NCBI GenBank assembly: GCA_021496505.1
Contig: CP053031.1
Location: 1,480,001-1,544,000, forward strand
Direction: 5' to 3'
Length of the DNA stretch: 64,000 nucleotides
Origin: Thermoleophilia bacterium SCSIO 60948
GTDB lineage: Bacteria; Actinomycetota; Thermoleophilia; Solirubrobacterales; 70-9
Made by a program: the position numbers and the translations under genes. The notes beneath the pieces were generated by a model, which made no database searches, was not told where the DNA came from, and saw only the letters and a list, made by a program, of their open reading frames with translations. The first letter of the stretch is position 1, and each line of letters begins with the position of its first letter. Shown in pieces: positions 53,886-64,000 of the stretch.

Positions 53886-53889
<4 letters not shown>
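53440..53889 (+). CDS. rimP: Ribosome maturation factor RimP
   Basis: 149 residues. ELVALEQPAAARLRVFIDRPGGVDLEACERVTAACRDLL and [31 protein letters not shown] are the family core. It assists 30S maturation. It overlaps nusA by 4 bp (TTGA). First gene of the operon after the attenuator. Confidence 0.95.
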
Positions 53890-55367
<1,478 letters not shown>

Positions 55368-55378
55368 AGGAGACGACC

Positions 55379-57616
55379 TTGCCGAAGAAGCGCGTCCACG
55401 AGATAGCCAAGTCCGAGGGGATCCCCTCGAAGCAGATCATCGACCGGCTGCAGAAGGCCGGCCTCGACGTGAAGGCGTCCGCCTCCTCCGTCGACGAGGA
55501 GATCGTCCTGCGGGTCCTGCGCACGGGCTCGGCCGAGGACCCCGAGAAGGTCAAGGCCGCGGCCGAGGCCAAGGCGGCCGAGGAGCGCGCCGCCGCGGCG
55601 GCCAAGGCCGAGAAGGACGGAGCCGGTCAGAACGGCCAGGCCAGCCGCGGGCCGGTGCGCCCCGACGCCTCGCGTCCCGGCACCGCCGCGGGACAGGGAC
55701 GCAAGCGACGCCGCGTCGTAATCGACTCCCAGGCCTCGCGTCGTGACCAGATGGGCCCGCCGCCCCCGCAGCGCCCGCCGCGTCGCCGCGGGGGACGCCG
55801 CCGCAGGCCCCTGCTCGAAGAGCCCGAGGACAAGGTCGTAGTCGAGCGCGAGCCCGAGTCGCTCAAGGTGCAGTCGGGCGCGACGGTCCGCGAGGTCGCC
55901 GAGACGTTCGGCGTCGGCGGCGCCGAGCTGATCAAAAAGCTGATGGGCATGGGCGAGATGGCGACCCTGACCCAGACCCTGTCCGACGAGACGGTGCTCG
56001 TCCTCGCCGACGAGCTCGACCGCAAGGTCGAGATCGTCTCCGCGTCGGACGACAAGCCCGCCGCCGAGGCCTTCGACGACTCCGCCGAGGAGCTCAAGCC
56101 GCGGCCGCCGGTCGTCACGATCATGGGCCACGTCGACCACGGCAAGACATCGCTCCTCGACGCGATCCGCGAGACCGAGGTCGTCGCGGGCGAGGCCGGG
56201 GGAATCACCCAGCACATCGGTGCCTACCAGGTCCACCACAACGGCAAGACGATCTCGTTCATCGACACGCCGGGTCACGCCGCGTTCACCGCGATGCGTG
56301 CCCGCGGTGCCGACGTCACCGACATCGTCGTGCTCGTCGTCGCCGCCGACGACGGGGTGATGCCGCAGACCGTCGAGGCGATCGACCACGCGAAGGCCGC
56401 CGGCGTGCCGATGCTCGTCGCCGTCAACAAGATCGACCGCGAGGAGGCCGATCCCAACCGCGTCCGCGGCGAGCTCGCCGAGCGCGGGCTCACACCCGAG
56501 GACTGGGGCGGGGAGACGATCTTCGCCGACGTCTCGGCCAAGACCCACGAGGGCCTCGACAACCTGCTCGAGATGATTCTGCTGACCGCGGAGGTCGAGG
56601 AGCTGCAGGCGAACCCCGACGCTCCGGCGTCCGGCGCGGTCGTCGAAGCGCACCTGGACCCCGGTCGCGGACCCGTCGCGACGGTGCTCGTCCAGCGCGG
56701 CACGCTTCGCGTCGGCGACGCGATCGTCGCCGGCGATCAGTGGGGCAAGGTCCGGGCGATGAGCGATCACACCGGCAAGCGCCAGGAGACCGCGGGGCCG
56801 GGCGATCCGGTCGAGCTGCTCGGCATCGACGGAGTCGCCGAGGCTGGCCAGCGCTTCGAGGTCGTCGAGTCCGAGCGCCGCGCGCGCCAGCTCGCCCAGG
56901 AGCGCGAGACGCGGATGCGCGCCGAGCAGCTGGCGCGTCGCCAGGCGCGTTCGATGACGCTCGACGAGTTCTTCTCCCGCGCTCAGGGCGGCGAGGTCAA
57001 GGAGCTCAACCTGCTGCTCAAGGCCGACGTCTCCGGCTCGCTCGAGGCACTCGAGGACGAGCTCGCGAAGGTCCCGCAGGGCGAGGTCAAGATCAACGTG
57101 ATCCGCGCCGCCGCGGGCGGGATCAACGAGTCCGACGTGATGCTCGCCTCGGCCTCCGACGCGATCATCATCGGTTTCAACGTGCGGCCGCTGAGCGATG
57201 CTCGCCGCGCCGCCGAGGCCGAGGGCGTCGAGATCCGCACCTACTCGGTCATCTACAAGATCACCGAGGAGCTGCGCGCCGCGATGGAGGGCATGCTCGA
57301 CCCCGAGGAGGTCGAGGACACCCTCGGTCAGGCCGAGGTGCTCGAGCTCTTCCGCGCCTCGCGCGTCGGCACGATCGCCGGCTCGCAGGTCACCGAGGGC
57401 CGGATCACCCGCGACGCCGAGGTCCGTCTGCTCCGCGAGGGGACGGTCATCTGGACCGGCAAGCTCCGCTCGCTGCGGCGCTTCAAGGACGACGCCCGCG
57501 AGGTCACCGAGGGCCAGGACTGCGGCATCGTCCTCGACGGCTACGCCGACGTGAAGGTCGGCGACGTCATCGAGGCGTTCGCCACGCGTCAGGTCGAAAA
57601 GACGCTCGCGGACTGA
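55379..57616 (+). CDS. infB: Translation initiation factor IF-2
   Basis: 745 residues. N-terminal IF2-N module ([26 protein letters not shown]), Ala/Lys/Arg linker, second IF2-N-like module, then the G domain with GHVDHGKTS near residue 250, DTPGHAAF and NKIDRE, and C-terminal domains ending [22 protein letters not shown]. It positions initiator tRNA. The TTG start has RBS GAGGAG. ylxR, often between nusA and infB, is absent here. Confidence 0.96.
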   Translation: MPKKRVHEIAKSEGIPSKQIIDRLQKAGLDVKASASSVDEEIVLRVLRTGSAEDPEKVKAAAEAKAAEERAAAAAKAEKDGAGQNGQASRGPVRPDASRPGTAAGQGRKRRRVVIDSQASRRDQMGPPPPQRPPRRRGGRRRRPLLEEPEDKVVVEREPESLKVQSGATVREVAETFGVGGAELIKKLMGMGEMATLTQTLSDETVLVLADELDRKVEIVSASDDKPAAEAFDDSAEELKPRPPVVTIMGHVDHGKTSLLDAIRETEVVAGEAGGITQHIGAYQVHHNGKTISFIDTPGHAAFTAMRARGADVTDIVVLVVAADDGVMPQTVEAIDHAKAAGVPMLVAVNKIDREEADPNRVRGELAERGLTPEDWGGETIFADVSAKTHEGLDNLLEMILLTAEVEELQANPDAPASGAVVEAHLDPGRGPVATVLVQRGTLRVGDAIVAGDQWGKVRAMSDHTGKRQETAGPGDPVELLGIDGVAEAGQRFEVVESERRARQLAQERETRMRAEQLARRQARSMTLDEFFSRAQGGEVKELNLLLKADVSGSLEALEDELAKVPQGEVKINVIRAAAGGINESDVMLASASDAIIIGFNVRPLSDARRAAEAEGVEIRTYSVIYKITEELRAAMEGMLDPEEVEDTLGQAEVLELFRASRVGTIAGSQVTEGRITRDAEVRLLREGTVIWTGKLRSLRRFKDDAREVTEGQDCGIVLDGYADVKVGDVIEAFATRQVEKTLAD

Positions 57617-57619
57617 GCC

Positions 57620-58027
57620 ATGGCCGAGCGTATGCGGCGGGTCAACGAGATCGTCCGCGAGGTCGTGGCGGAGGCGATCCCGCGTGACCTCGAGGATCCG
57701 AGGATCGGCTGGGTCACCGTGACGTCCGTCGACACGAGCCCGGACCTGCGCCACGCGAAGATCTGGGTCAGCGTGCTCGGCGACGAGGAGGAGCGCGACT
57801 CGACCCTCGCGGCGCTCGAGTCCTCGCACGGGGTCCTCCAGCGCGCGATCGCCCAGGAGATGACGATCAAGCACACGCCGTCGCTGCGGTTCGTCTACGA
57901 CGACGCACCCGCGCGCGGAATGCGGCTGGCGCAACTGCTCGAGGCAGACGACGCCGGCGAGGCCGATGAGATCGCGGACGAGATCTCATCGACGACGGAC
58001 GACGAGGGCGAGGAGAAGAGCTCGTGA
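57620..58027 (+). CDS. rbfA: Ribosome-binding factor A
   Basis: 135 residues with RMRRVNEIVREVVAEAIPRDLEDPRIGWVTVTSV and TIKHTPSLRFVYDDAPARGMRL. It helps mature the 16S rRNA 5' end. An acidic tail ends the protein. It overlaps nrnA by 4 bp. Confidence 0.95.
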   Translation: MAERMRRVNEIVREVVAEAIPRDLEDPRIGWVTVTSVDTSPDLRHAKIWVSVLGDEEERDSTLAALESSHGVLQRAIAQEMTIKHTPSLRFVYDDAPARGMRLAQLLEADDAGEADEIADEISSTTDDEGEEKSS

Positions 58028-59058
58028 AGGCGAACGGAGCCGGCGTGGGGGCGACGAGCGAAGCGCTGGAGGCGGTGGCCGGGGAGCTGTCGGGCGGCGA
58101 GCGCTTCCTGCTGACGACCCACGAGGGTCCCGATGGGGACGCCCTCGGGTCGATGCTCGCGTTGCACAGGCTCCTGACCTCGCTCGGCAAGGACTCCGTG
58201 ATGTTCCTCCCCGCCAAGGAGTTCCCGTTGCCGGTCGAGTACCGCTTCCTGGCGCTCACCGACGTCTTCTTCGAGCCGCCCGCGGACGTCGCCGACCGCA
58301 CGCTCGTCTTCCTCGACTGCGGCAACATCGATCGGATGCCCGTCGACTTCCTCCACCGCGAGGACGCACGGCGGGTGAACATCGACCACCACCATGACAA
58401 CACTCGGTTCGGCGACATCAACCTCGTCGACGTCGAGGCCTCTTGCACCGCGCAGATCGTCTTCGAGCTTGCTCCTCTGCTCGGTGCCGAGCTCGACCCC
58501 GAGACGGCCGCCGCGCTCTACGTCGGGCTCGTCACGGACACCGGCAAGTTCATGTACGAGAACACCGACGTCGCGGCCCATCGGATGGCCGCCGCGCTGA
58601 TCGACGCCGGCGTCGATGTCGCTGACATCTACCGGCGCCTGTACGAGCGCGTGCCGCCGGAGAAGCTGCGGCTGCTCGCGCGCGCGCTCGAGAAGGTGCA
58701 GCGCTTCGACGGCGGGCGCCTGTCGGTCGCCTACGTGACCTCGGAGGACTACGAGGCCACCGGGGCCAGTGAGGAGCTGACCGAGGGGATCATCGACCAC
58801 GTGCGCTCGATCGAGGGCACGAGCGTGGCTGCGTTCGTTCGCGACAAGTCCGACGGCGAGCGCTCGGCTCGCAAGGTCAGCCTGCGCTCGTCCGACGGTG
58901 CCGTCGACGTCTCGGCGATCGCTCGGGATTACGGCGGCGGCGGTCACCAGCGCGCGGCGGGCTTCGGCACCGACCTGCCGATCGACGAGCTCGTCGCCCT
59001 GCTGCGGCGCCAGGTCGGCGGCCCGGCGGGCTCCGGCGGCTCCGACAACGGCCGCTAG
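58024..59058 (+). CDS. nrnA: DHH-family phosphoesterase (NrnA-like nanoRNase / pAp phosphatase)
   Basis: 344 residues. LTTHEGPDGDALGSMLAL, FLDCGNIDRM, the DHH motif in NIDHHHDNTRFGDINLVD, GLVTDTGKFMYENT and C-terminal DHHA1 GGGGHQRAAGFGTDL are canonical. It degrades oligoribonucleotides and may dephosphorylate pAp. GTG start at 58024 with 4-bp overlap on rbfA. Confidence 0.93.
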   Translation: MKANGAGVGATSEALEAVAGELSGGERFLLTTHEGPDGDALGSMLALHRLLTSLGKDSVMFLPAKEFPLPVEYRFLALTDVFFEPPADVADRTLVFLDCGNIDRMPVDFLHREDARRVNIDHHHDNTRFGDINLVDVEASCTAQIVFELAPLLGAELDPETAAALYVGLVTDTGKFMYENTDVAAHRMAAALIDAGVDVADIYRRLYERVPPEKLRLLARALEKVQRFDGGRLSVAYVTSEDYEATGASEELTEGIIDHVRSIEGTSVAAFVRDKSDGERSARKVSLRSSDGAVDVSAIARDYGGGGHQRAAGFGTDLPIDELVALLRRQVGGPAGSGGSDNGR

Positions 59059-59068
59059 GCGCCACGGT

Positions 59069-59794
59069 TTGCCCGTCGAGGGCGTCCTGATCTGCGACAA
59101 GCCCGCCGGGACCGGATCGTCGCGGCTGGTCGACGCGGCGCGACGCCGCTTCGGCGTCAAGTGCGGCCACGCCGGCACCCTCGATCCGTTCGCCGACGGG
59201 CTCCTGGTCGTCCTCATCGGGCGCTCGGCGACCCGTCAGCAGGCGCGCTTCATGGAGCTCGACAAGGCCTACGAGGTCCGAGCCCGGCTCGGCGCGCGAT
59301 CCGAGACGGGTGACCCCGAGGGGCCGATCACCGAGACCGGCCTGATCCCGCCGCTCGACGGTCCGCTGCCGACCGGCCGGATCACCCAGGTTCCCCCTCG
59401 CCATTCCGCGGTCCGCGTCGGCGGCCGCCGCGGCTACGCGCTGGCGCGGGCGGGGGTGGAGGTCGAGATGCCGCCGCGACACGTCGACGTCTCACGCTTC
59501 GACTGCGTATCGAACGACGGGCGGGAGGCGCGGTTCGAGATCGAGTGCTCGTCGGGGACCTACGTCCGCAGCCTGATCGCCGATCTGCCCGGCGGCGACG
59601 CCTACTGCCTCGAGCTGAGGCGCACGCGGATCGGCCCGTTCCGCGTCGAGGAGGCCGACGAGCGGACCCCGCTCGAGCTCGGTTCCGCGCTCGAGCGGAT
59701 CGACGAAGCCTCTCGCCTGGCGCACGAACGCGAACGCGCGCGGGCCCTCGAGCGTCGTCGTCGTGCCGCGGCTGCAAGGCTTGGCGAGCGATGA
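59069..59794 (+). CDS. truB: tRNA pseudouridine(55) synthase
   Basis: 241 residues. Catalytic Asp in KCGHAGTLDPFADGLLVV; ITQVPPRHSAVRVGGRRGYALARAG and SGTYVRSLIADL are typical, with Arg replacing the usual Lys residues in the KV-x-GKRAYE block. It is shorter than E. coli TruB (314 residues) and lacks a PUA domain. TTG start at 59069, 10 bp after nrnA; it overlaps ribF by 4 bp. Confidence 0.94.
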   Translation: MPVEGVLICDKPAGTGSSRLVDAARRRFGVKCGHAGTLDPFADGLLVVLIGRSATRQQARFMELDKAYEVRARLGARSETGDPEGPITETGLIPPLDGPLPTGRITQVPPRHSAVRVGGRRGYALARAGVEVEMPPRHVDVSRFDCVSNDGREARFEIECSSGTYVRSLIADLPGGDAYCLELRRTRIGPFRVEEADERTPLELGSALERIDEASRLAHERERARALERRRRAAAARLGER

Positions 59795-60711
59795 GCATCG
59801 AGGTCACAGCGCTCGCCGAGGCGACCCCGCGCCCGCGCCGGATCGCGATCGGCACCTTCGACGGGGTCCACGTCGGCCATCGGCAGGTGATAAGGGGCGC
59901 CGACACGGTGCTGACGTTCGAGCCGCATCCGCTGACGGTCGTCAAGCCGGAGGTCGCTCCCAAGCTGCTGATGACCGCCGAGCAGAAACGCGACGTCCTC
60001 GACGGACTCGGGGTCGAGGAGCTCGTCGTGATCCCGTTCGACGACGAGTTCCGGGCCCGAAGCGCTGAGAGCTTCCGCGACGAGATCCTCGGTGAGCGCC
60101 TCGGGGCGGTCGAGGTGGCGGTCGGAGAGAACTTCCGCTTCGGGGCCGGCGCCAAGGGCGATCCGGCGATGATCGCCGAGCGCTTCGAGACCCGGATCGA
60201 GCCGCTGATCGAGATCGGTGGCGAGATCGTCTCGTCGACTCGGATCCGCAACCTCATCGCCTCCGGGGACGTACGCGCGGCGATGAGCTGCCTCGGCGCG
60301 CCGTTCCTGTTCGACGGGACCGTCGTCTCGGGCGACAAGCGCGGCCGGACGCTCGGCTACCCGACCGCCAATCTCACGCCGGATCCGGAGCTCGCGGTTC
60401 CGGGTCACGGCGTCTACGCCGCATTCGCCAACGGCCACCCGGCCGCGGTCTCGATCGGCGTCCGGCCGACGTTCGAGACCGGGCGCGAGCTGTTGGTCGA
60501 GGCCTACCTGATCGATCGCGACGAGGACCTCTATGGCCAGCGGCTGCGTCTGGCGTTTCTCGAGCGGCTGCGAGGCGAGCAGCGATTCGACAGCTCGGAG
60601 GCCCTGATCCGCCAGATGGAGGCCGACGTGGCGACGGCGCGCGACCTCTGCGCGAGCTTCCAGCCGCCGGCGCCGCGCTCGCGACCGGCGAACGACGCCG
60701 GAACTTCCTAA
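59791..60711 (+). CDS. ribF: Bifunctional riboflavin kinase / FAD synthetase
   Basis: 306 residues. FAD synthetase half: AIGTFDGVHVGHRQVI, FEPHPLTVVKPE, VGENFRFGAGAKGD, ISSTRIRNLI-like VSSTRIRNLIASG. Kinase half: GDKRGRTLGYPTANLTP and LRLAFLERLRGEQRFDSSEALIRQM. It makes FMN and FAD. It overlaps truB by 4 bp; no FMN riboswitch is seen upstream. Confidence 0.95.
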   Translation: MSIEVTALAEATPRPRRIAIGTFDGVHVGHRQVIRGADTVLTFEPHPLTVVKPEVAPKLLMTAEQKRDVLDGLGVEELVVIPFDDEFRARSAESFRDEILGERLGAVEVAVGENFRFGAGAKGDPAMIAERFETRIEPLIEIGGEIVSSTRIRNLIASGDVRAAMSCLGAPFLFDGTVVSGDKRGRTLGYPTANLTPDPELAVPGHGVYAAFANGHPAAVSIGVRPTFETGRELLVEAYLIDRDEDLYGQRLRLAFLERLRGEQRFDSSEALIRQMEADVATARDLCASFQPPAPRSRPANDAGTS

Positions 60712-60723
60712 GCTGATCGGCCG

Positions 60724-60993
60724 ATGAGTCTGACGAAGCAGAGGAAGCAGGAACTGATCGACCGCTTCGGTCGAGCTGAGGGTGACACCGGATCGACCGA
60801 GGTCCAGGTCGCGCTGATGACCGAGCGGATCAACGAGCTCACCGAGCACCTGCGCACGCACAGCAAGGACCACCACTCGCGTCGTGGGCTGCTGATGCTG
60901 GTCGGCAAGCGCCGGCGCCTGCTTCGCTACCTGCAGTCCTCGGATCTGGACCGCTACCGCAACCTCGTCTCCGAGCTCGGCCTGCGCCGCTAG
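60724..60993 (+). CDS. rpsO: 30S ribosomal protein S15
   Basis: 89 residues: [51 protein letters not shown], a complete S15 sequence (with GDTGSTE at 20). It binds 16S rRNA early in assembly. It follows ribF by 12 bp; pnp, normally next, is about 1.9 kb further on. Confidence 0.97.
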   Translation: MSLTKQRKQELIDRFGRAEGDTGSTEVQVALMTERINELTEHLRTHSKDHHSRRGLLMLVGKRRRLLRYLQSSDLDRYRNLVSELGLRR

Positions 60994-61017
60994 GCGAGCC
61001 GGCCCACGCAGGGCCCG

Positions 61018-61473
61018 ATGATCGAGGTCGGCGCCGAGGCCCCGCGCTTCGTGATGCCCGACCAGGACGGGCACGAGTTCCGGCTCGCCGATCACATCGG
61101 CCGCCGCATCCTGCTCGTCTTCTATCCGGCCGACTTCAGCCCCGCCTGCACGGATCAGCTCTCGGTCCTCGAGGAGGTGCGGCCCGAGTTCGAGGCCGCG
61201 CGGACGGCGGTGCTGGGGATCTCCGCCGACAGCCAGTGGGCGCATCGCGCGTTCTGCGACCAGCTCGGTCTCGGGATGACCCTGCTATCGGACTTCCACC
61301 CGAAGGGTGCCGTCGCGGCCGCCTACGGCGCCTATCTCGAGGACCGAGGGCACCCGAGTCGCGCTCTGGTGCTCATCGGCGAGGACGGACGGGTCGAATG
61401 GACCCACGAGTCCGATGACCCGAGCCGAATCCCGGGCGTCAACTTGATCTTCGACGCACTCGCGGGCCGCTAG
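61018..61473 (+). CDS. Peroxiredoxin (AhpE/Bcp type)
   Basis: 151 residues. Peroxidatic Cys in YPADFSPACTDQL; the thioredoxin fold continues with VLGISADSQWAHRAFCDQLGLGMTLLSDFHPKG. A second Cys (FCDQ) could be resolving. It reduces peroxides. Its stop codon shares CTAG with the stop of the convergent methyltransferase gene. Confidence 0.92.
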   Translation: MIEVGAEAPRFVMPDQDGHEFRLADHIGRRILLVFYPADFSPACTDQLSVLEEVRPEFEAARTAVLGISADSQWAHRAFCDQLGLGMTLLSDFHPKGAVAAAYGAYLEDRGHPSRALVLIGEDGRVEWTHESDDPSRIPGVNLIFDALAGR

Positions 61474-62219
61474 CCGCGCTCGGCGACCAGCAGCCGCAGG
61501 CCTCCGTCGTGCTCGGGCACCGCGCGCAGGCGCCCCCAGCGGCGGTCCCATTCGCCGCTGGCGAGGTCCGTCCGGAGCCGCTCGACCGCGTTGCGCTCGG
61601 CCTGCGCACCGAGCAGCGCGAAACCGGAGGTGTTGGCCCGGATGGCCGCGTCGAGCATCAGCTCAGGACGGCCGAACCACGCCTCGAGAAAGAGGTCCGA
61701 GCAGTCGGCCGGGATCGGCAGCGGGCTCACCGCGGCCGCACCCATCCATCCCGCGAGCTCGCCGATCGATGGGAACGGCTCGTCGAGCTCGTTGATCTGA
61801 GGTGCGTAGTGGCGGACCCAGCTCTCGCGCAGGACCGCCCGATCGAAGGTCAGTACGACCGATCGCCGCGCGACGCGGCGCATCTCCTCGATCCCGCGCC
61901 GGGGGTCGGTCCAGTGGTGGATGCTGAGGATCGCCGTCGCGGCGTCGAAGGAGCCGTCCGCGAGCGGAAGCGCCTCCGCCGTCGCGAGGACGGCAGGGTG
62001 CGCGCCGGGCGGCCGTTGGGCGATCATCGCCGCCGAGGGCTCGACGGCCAGCAGGCGAGCGTCGTCCGGCTCATACGAGCCGGTCCCGGCGCCGACGTTG
62101 ACGACCGTCCGAGCGTCGCCGAGCGCGGCTCGGATCGCCGCGGCGAGGCGCGGGTCCTCGCGCCGCGAGTCGGCGTAGGTGCGGCCGATCGTGTCGTAGC
62201 GCGCCTCGATCCGCGTCAT
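61470..62219 (-). CDS. SAM-dependent methyltransferase
   Basis: 249 residues. Class I methyltransferase motifs: TVVNVGAGTGSYEPDD (SAM binding), LLAVEPSAAMIAQRP, ATAEALPLADGSFDAATAILSIHHWTDP (motif II/III), and RVARRSVVLTFDRA. The substrate is unknown. Start ATG at 62219; a much longer frame upstream is antisense-like and was excluded. It is convergent with the peroxiredoxin and divergent from the DsbA-like gene. Confidence 0.85.
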   Translation of the reverse strand: MTRIEARYDTIGRTYADSRREDPRLAAAIRAALGDARTVVNVGAGTGSYEPDDARLLAVEPSAAMIAQRPPGAHPAVLATAEALPLADGSFDAATAILSIHHWTDPRRGIEEMRRVARRSVVLTFDRAVLRESWVRHYAPQINELDEPFPSIGELAGWMGAAAVSPLPIPADCSDLFLEAWFGRPELMLDAAIRANTSGFALLGAQAERNAVERLRTDLASGEWDRRWGRLRAVPEHDGGLRLLVAERG

Positions 62220-62264
62220 CGTCGCAGCCCGTCCCCGCGGCCGCCATCGGCTAGCTTCCGGGTC

Positions 62265-62831
62265 GTGGAGGCGGGGCCGCAAGCGCTGACCAGCGCGCCG
62301 CCCGCGCCGTTCGGCTCCGACGAGCCGGCGGTGGGGGAGGGGCCGCTGCTGGTCGTCTACCTGGACCTCGCCTGCCCGGTCTGCGCGGCGACCTGGGCTC
62401 GCCTGCGCGTCCTCGGGCTGCGGCTCGGTATCCGCCACTTCCCGCTCGCCGCGCGGCGGCCGCGCTCGCCGGCGCTGCACGCGGCGGTCGAGGCGGCGGG
62501 ACTTCAGGCGAGCGCCGCGGCCGGCCGGATTGCCGACTTGATCCTCGTCGATCAGAGCCGGATCGACGATCCACACCTGTGGGAGCGCGCCGAGCGCCTC
62601 GGGCTCGACGTCGATCGCTTCGAGGCCGACCGTCGCTCCGCGGCCGCCGCCGATCGCGTCCGAGCGGGGTTCCTCGCCGCGCTTCGAGGTGGGGTCACAG
62701 CCGCGCCGAGTGCCCTCGGCGTCGCCGGTCCGGTCACCGGACGAGGAATCGAAGCGGCCGCTAAATCCCTGCTGGCGAGCGGCGAATCGGTCGCGGAGCG
62801 CGGGTCCGGTCGCGTTAACATCGCCCGTTGA
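62265..62831 (+). CDS. DsbA-like thioredoxin-fold protein
   Basis: 188 residues. VVYLDLACPVCAATWARLRVLGL carries the CxxC C37-P-V-C40 at the start of the first helix, as in DsbA/glutathione-dependent oxidoreductases, followed by a helical insertion (ALHAAVEAAGLQASAAAGRIADLILVDQSRIDDPHLWERAERLGLD). The cis-Pro loop near GVTAAPSALG is consistent. No signal peptide, so a cytoplasmic location is likely. GTG start at 62265. Confidence 0.78.
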   Translation: MEAGPQALTSAPPAPFGSDEPAVGEGPLLVVYLDLACPVCAATWARLRVLGLRLGIRHFPLAARRPRSPALHAAVEAAGLQASAAAGRIADLILVDQSRIDDPHLWERAERLGLDVDRFEADRRSAAAADRVRAGFLAALRGGVTAAPSALGVAGPVTGRGIEAAAKSLLASGESVAERGSGRVNIAR

Positions 62832-62857
62832 TACGAGAACGGAAGTTCTGAGCCTCT

Positions 62858-62876
62858 GGGTGCCAACCGGGCGCCC
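62858..62876 (+). promoter_or_regulatory. Hairpin just upstream of the pnp RBS
   Basis: GGGTGCC (62858-62864) and GGCGCCC (62870-62876) pair over 7 bp with one G-U and a 5-base loop, 4 bases before the RBS GGAAG. pnp leaders are autoregulated through hairpins in other bacteria; here that is only suggested. Confidence 0.4.
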
Positions 62877-62894
62877 GAAAGGAAGCACATAAGC

Positions 62895-64000
62895 ATGAGC
62901 ATGTTCGAAGTCCACCGCGTGACCGCGCAGGTGGGCGGACGCGAGATCTCATTCGAGACCGGCAAGCTCGCCCGCCAGGCCGGCGGCGCCGTCGTCGTTC
63001 GCAGCGGCGACACCATGGTCCTCTCGACCGCCACGGTCGGCAACCTCCGCGACGTCGACTTCCTCCCGCTGACGGTCGACGTCGAGGAGAAGCACTACGC
63101 CGCCGGCAAGATCCCCGGCTCCTTCTTCCGCCGCGAGGCGCGCTCGGGCGAGAAGGCCACACTGACGGCGCGGATGATCGACCGTCCGATCCGTCCCCTC
63201 TTCCCGAAGGGCTGGCACTACGAGACGCAGCTCGTCGCCCAGCCGCTGTCGGTCGACAACGTCCAGCCCTACGACATCCTGGCGATGAACGGCGCCTCGG
63301 CGGCGCTCGCGATCTCGCCGGTCCCGGTCGCCAAGCACGTCGGCGCGGTGCGCATCGGCAAGCTCGGCGGCGACATCGTCGTCAACCCCGACGAGGAGGA
63401 CTTCGACGCGCTCGAGATGGACCTCATCGTCTCCGGCACCGACGAGGCGATCCTCATGGTCGAGTGCGGCGCCGACGGCGTCACCGAGGCAGAGGTGCTC
63501 GACGCGCTCGACATCGGCCACGGTGAGATCAAGAAGCTCGTCGCGGCGATGGAGGAGCTCCAGCAGATCGCCGGCAAGGAGAAGATCCAGGTCACCGCGC
63601 CGGGCGTCGACGAGGCCCTGGTCGAGCGGATCCGCTCCTCGCACGGCGCGAAGCTCGACGAGGCCACCCAGGTCCGCGAGAAGCTCGCCCGCCAGGAGGC
63701 GATCAAGGAGGTCGAGGCCGCGGTGCTCGTCGAGCACGCCCCGGCACCCGCCGACGGCGAGCCCGACCCGGAGCTCGTCGCCGAGGTCAAGCGCGCCTTC
63801 GCGTCGCTCGAGAAGACGACGATCCGTCGCCGGATCGCCGTCGACAAGAAGCGGCCGGACGGCCGCGCCCAGGACGAGATCCGTCCGATCGAGGTCGAGG
63901 TCGACGTCGCTCCGCGCGTCCACGGCTCGGCGCTGTTCACCCGCGGTGAGACCCAGATCCTGTCGAGCGCGACGCTCGGCACGACGCGCATGGACATGAA
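62895..64000 (+). CDS. pnp: Polyribonucleotide nucleotidyltransferase (partial, 3' end outside window)
   Basis: The first 368 codons of PNPase. First RNase PH domain (KLARQAGGAVVVRSGDTMVLSTATV; PLTVDVEEKHYAAGKIPGSFFRREAR; ARMIDRPIRPLFPKGW), the all-helical linker, and the start of the second RNase PH domain (RPDGRAQDEIRPIEVEVDVAPRVHGSALFTRGETQILSSATLGT). It degrades RNA phosphorolytically. ATG at 62895, with GGAAG 9 bases upstream; an in-frame ATG at 62901 is possible. The KH and S1 domains lie beyond the window. Confidence 0.96.
   Translation, partial: MSMFEVHRVTAQVGGREISFETGKLARQAGGAVVVRSGDTMVLSTATVGNLRDVDFLPLTVDVEEKHYAAGKIPGSFFRREARSGEKATLTARMIDRPIRPLFPKGWHYETQLVAQPLSVDNVQPYDILAMNGASAALAISPVPVAKHVGAVRIGKLGGDIVVNPDEEDFDALEMDLIVSGTDEAILMVECGADGVTEAEVLDALDIGHGEIKKLVAAMEELQQIAGKEKIQVTAPGVDEALVERIRSSHGAKLDEATQVREKLARQEAIKEVEAAVLVEHAPAPADGEPDPELVAEVKRAFASLEKTTIRRRIAVDKKRPDGRAQDEIRPIEVEVDVAPRVHGSALFTRGETQILSSATLGTTRMDM

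Noticed and set aside
62836-62849. AGAAC-GGAA-GTTCT, a LexA-like palindrome before pnp
   Set aside because: It deviates from the CGAAC-RNRY-GTTCG consensus at both outer positions and in the centre, and pnp is not an expected SOS gene.

Overview
The window is a chromosomal core-genome segment from a very GC-rich bacterium with strong GC bias at third codon positions. It is most likely an actinobacterium (Actinomycetota), and the overall content suggests the Thermoleophilia/Solirubrobacterales. Supporting points are an mIHF-type nucleoid protein next to gmk and rpoZ, SepF next to YggS and PgeF, an actinobacterial LexA box, a MurA with Asp at the usual catalytic Cys position, and frequent GTG and TTG starts. 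The class-level placement is inference. I see no insertion sequences, phage genes, CRISPR arrays or tRNA genes.

Layout. 1-530: end of an rRNA operon (23S 3' end, 5S, terminator). 616-6076 (minus): a small unknown gene, then an SOS mutagenesis cassette (dnaE2, a DUF6504-like gene, imuB) with a LexA box abutting the imuB start. 6108-12129: an NTF2-like lipoprotein, a branched-chain amino acid type binding lipoprotein (plus), and a convergent livHMGF operon (minus). 12184-14218: an unusual isocitrate dehydrogenase-like enzyme, a zinc-ribbon-like protein and an HD hydrolase. 14241-21678 (plus): murA, then hisZ-G-D-B-H-A, an 82-residue unknown gene, and hisF. 21655-23100 (minus): a membrane-anchored PQQ-type propeller. 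23175-28623 (plus): CCA-adding enzyme family, pgeF, yggS, sepF, proC, yggT, lspA and an RluA-type pseudouridine synthase.

28661-38343 (plus): rpsB with a structured leader, tsf, a 634-bp hairpin-rich gap, then pyrH, frr, uppS, cdsA, dxr, rseP and a long-chain acyl-CoA synthetase. This run joins translation, ribosome recycling, isoprenoid/undecaprenyl and phospholipid precursor supply, and membrane proteolysis. 38365-40484: a two-gene unit of an AAC(3)-fold acyltransferase and an (alpha/alpha)6-barrel protein. 40686-49698: the pyrimidine operon pyrR-pyrB-pyrC-carA-carB-pyrK-pyrD, headed by a PyrR-binding RNA hairpin that pairs with the Shine-Dalgarno region; pyrE and pyrF are not in it. 49787-53237: mihF, gmk, rpoZ, coaBC, a TPR protein and dtd.

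53360-62831: an attenuator followed by rimP-nusA-infB-rbfA-nrnA-truB-ribF-rpsO, a peroxiredoxin, a convergent methyltransferase and a DsbA-like protein. The window ends inside pnp. Many genes overlap by 4 bp or less, which indicates translationally coupled operons. The most unusual items are a zinc-binding motif in the NusA C-terminus together with an attenuator upstream of its operon, the hairpin island between tsf and pyrH, the reduced SOS mutasome with its start-abutting LexA box, the hybrid isocitrate dehydrogenase, and the acyltransferase/barrel gene pair. No clearly new multi-gene defence or metabolic system is visible.
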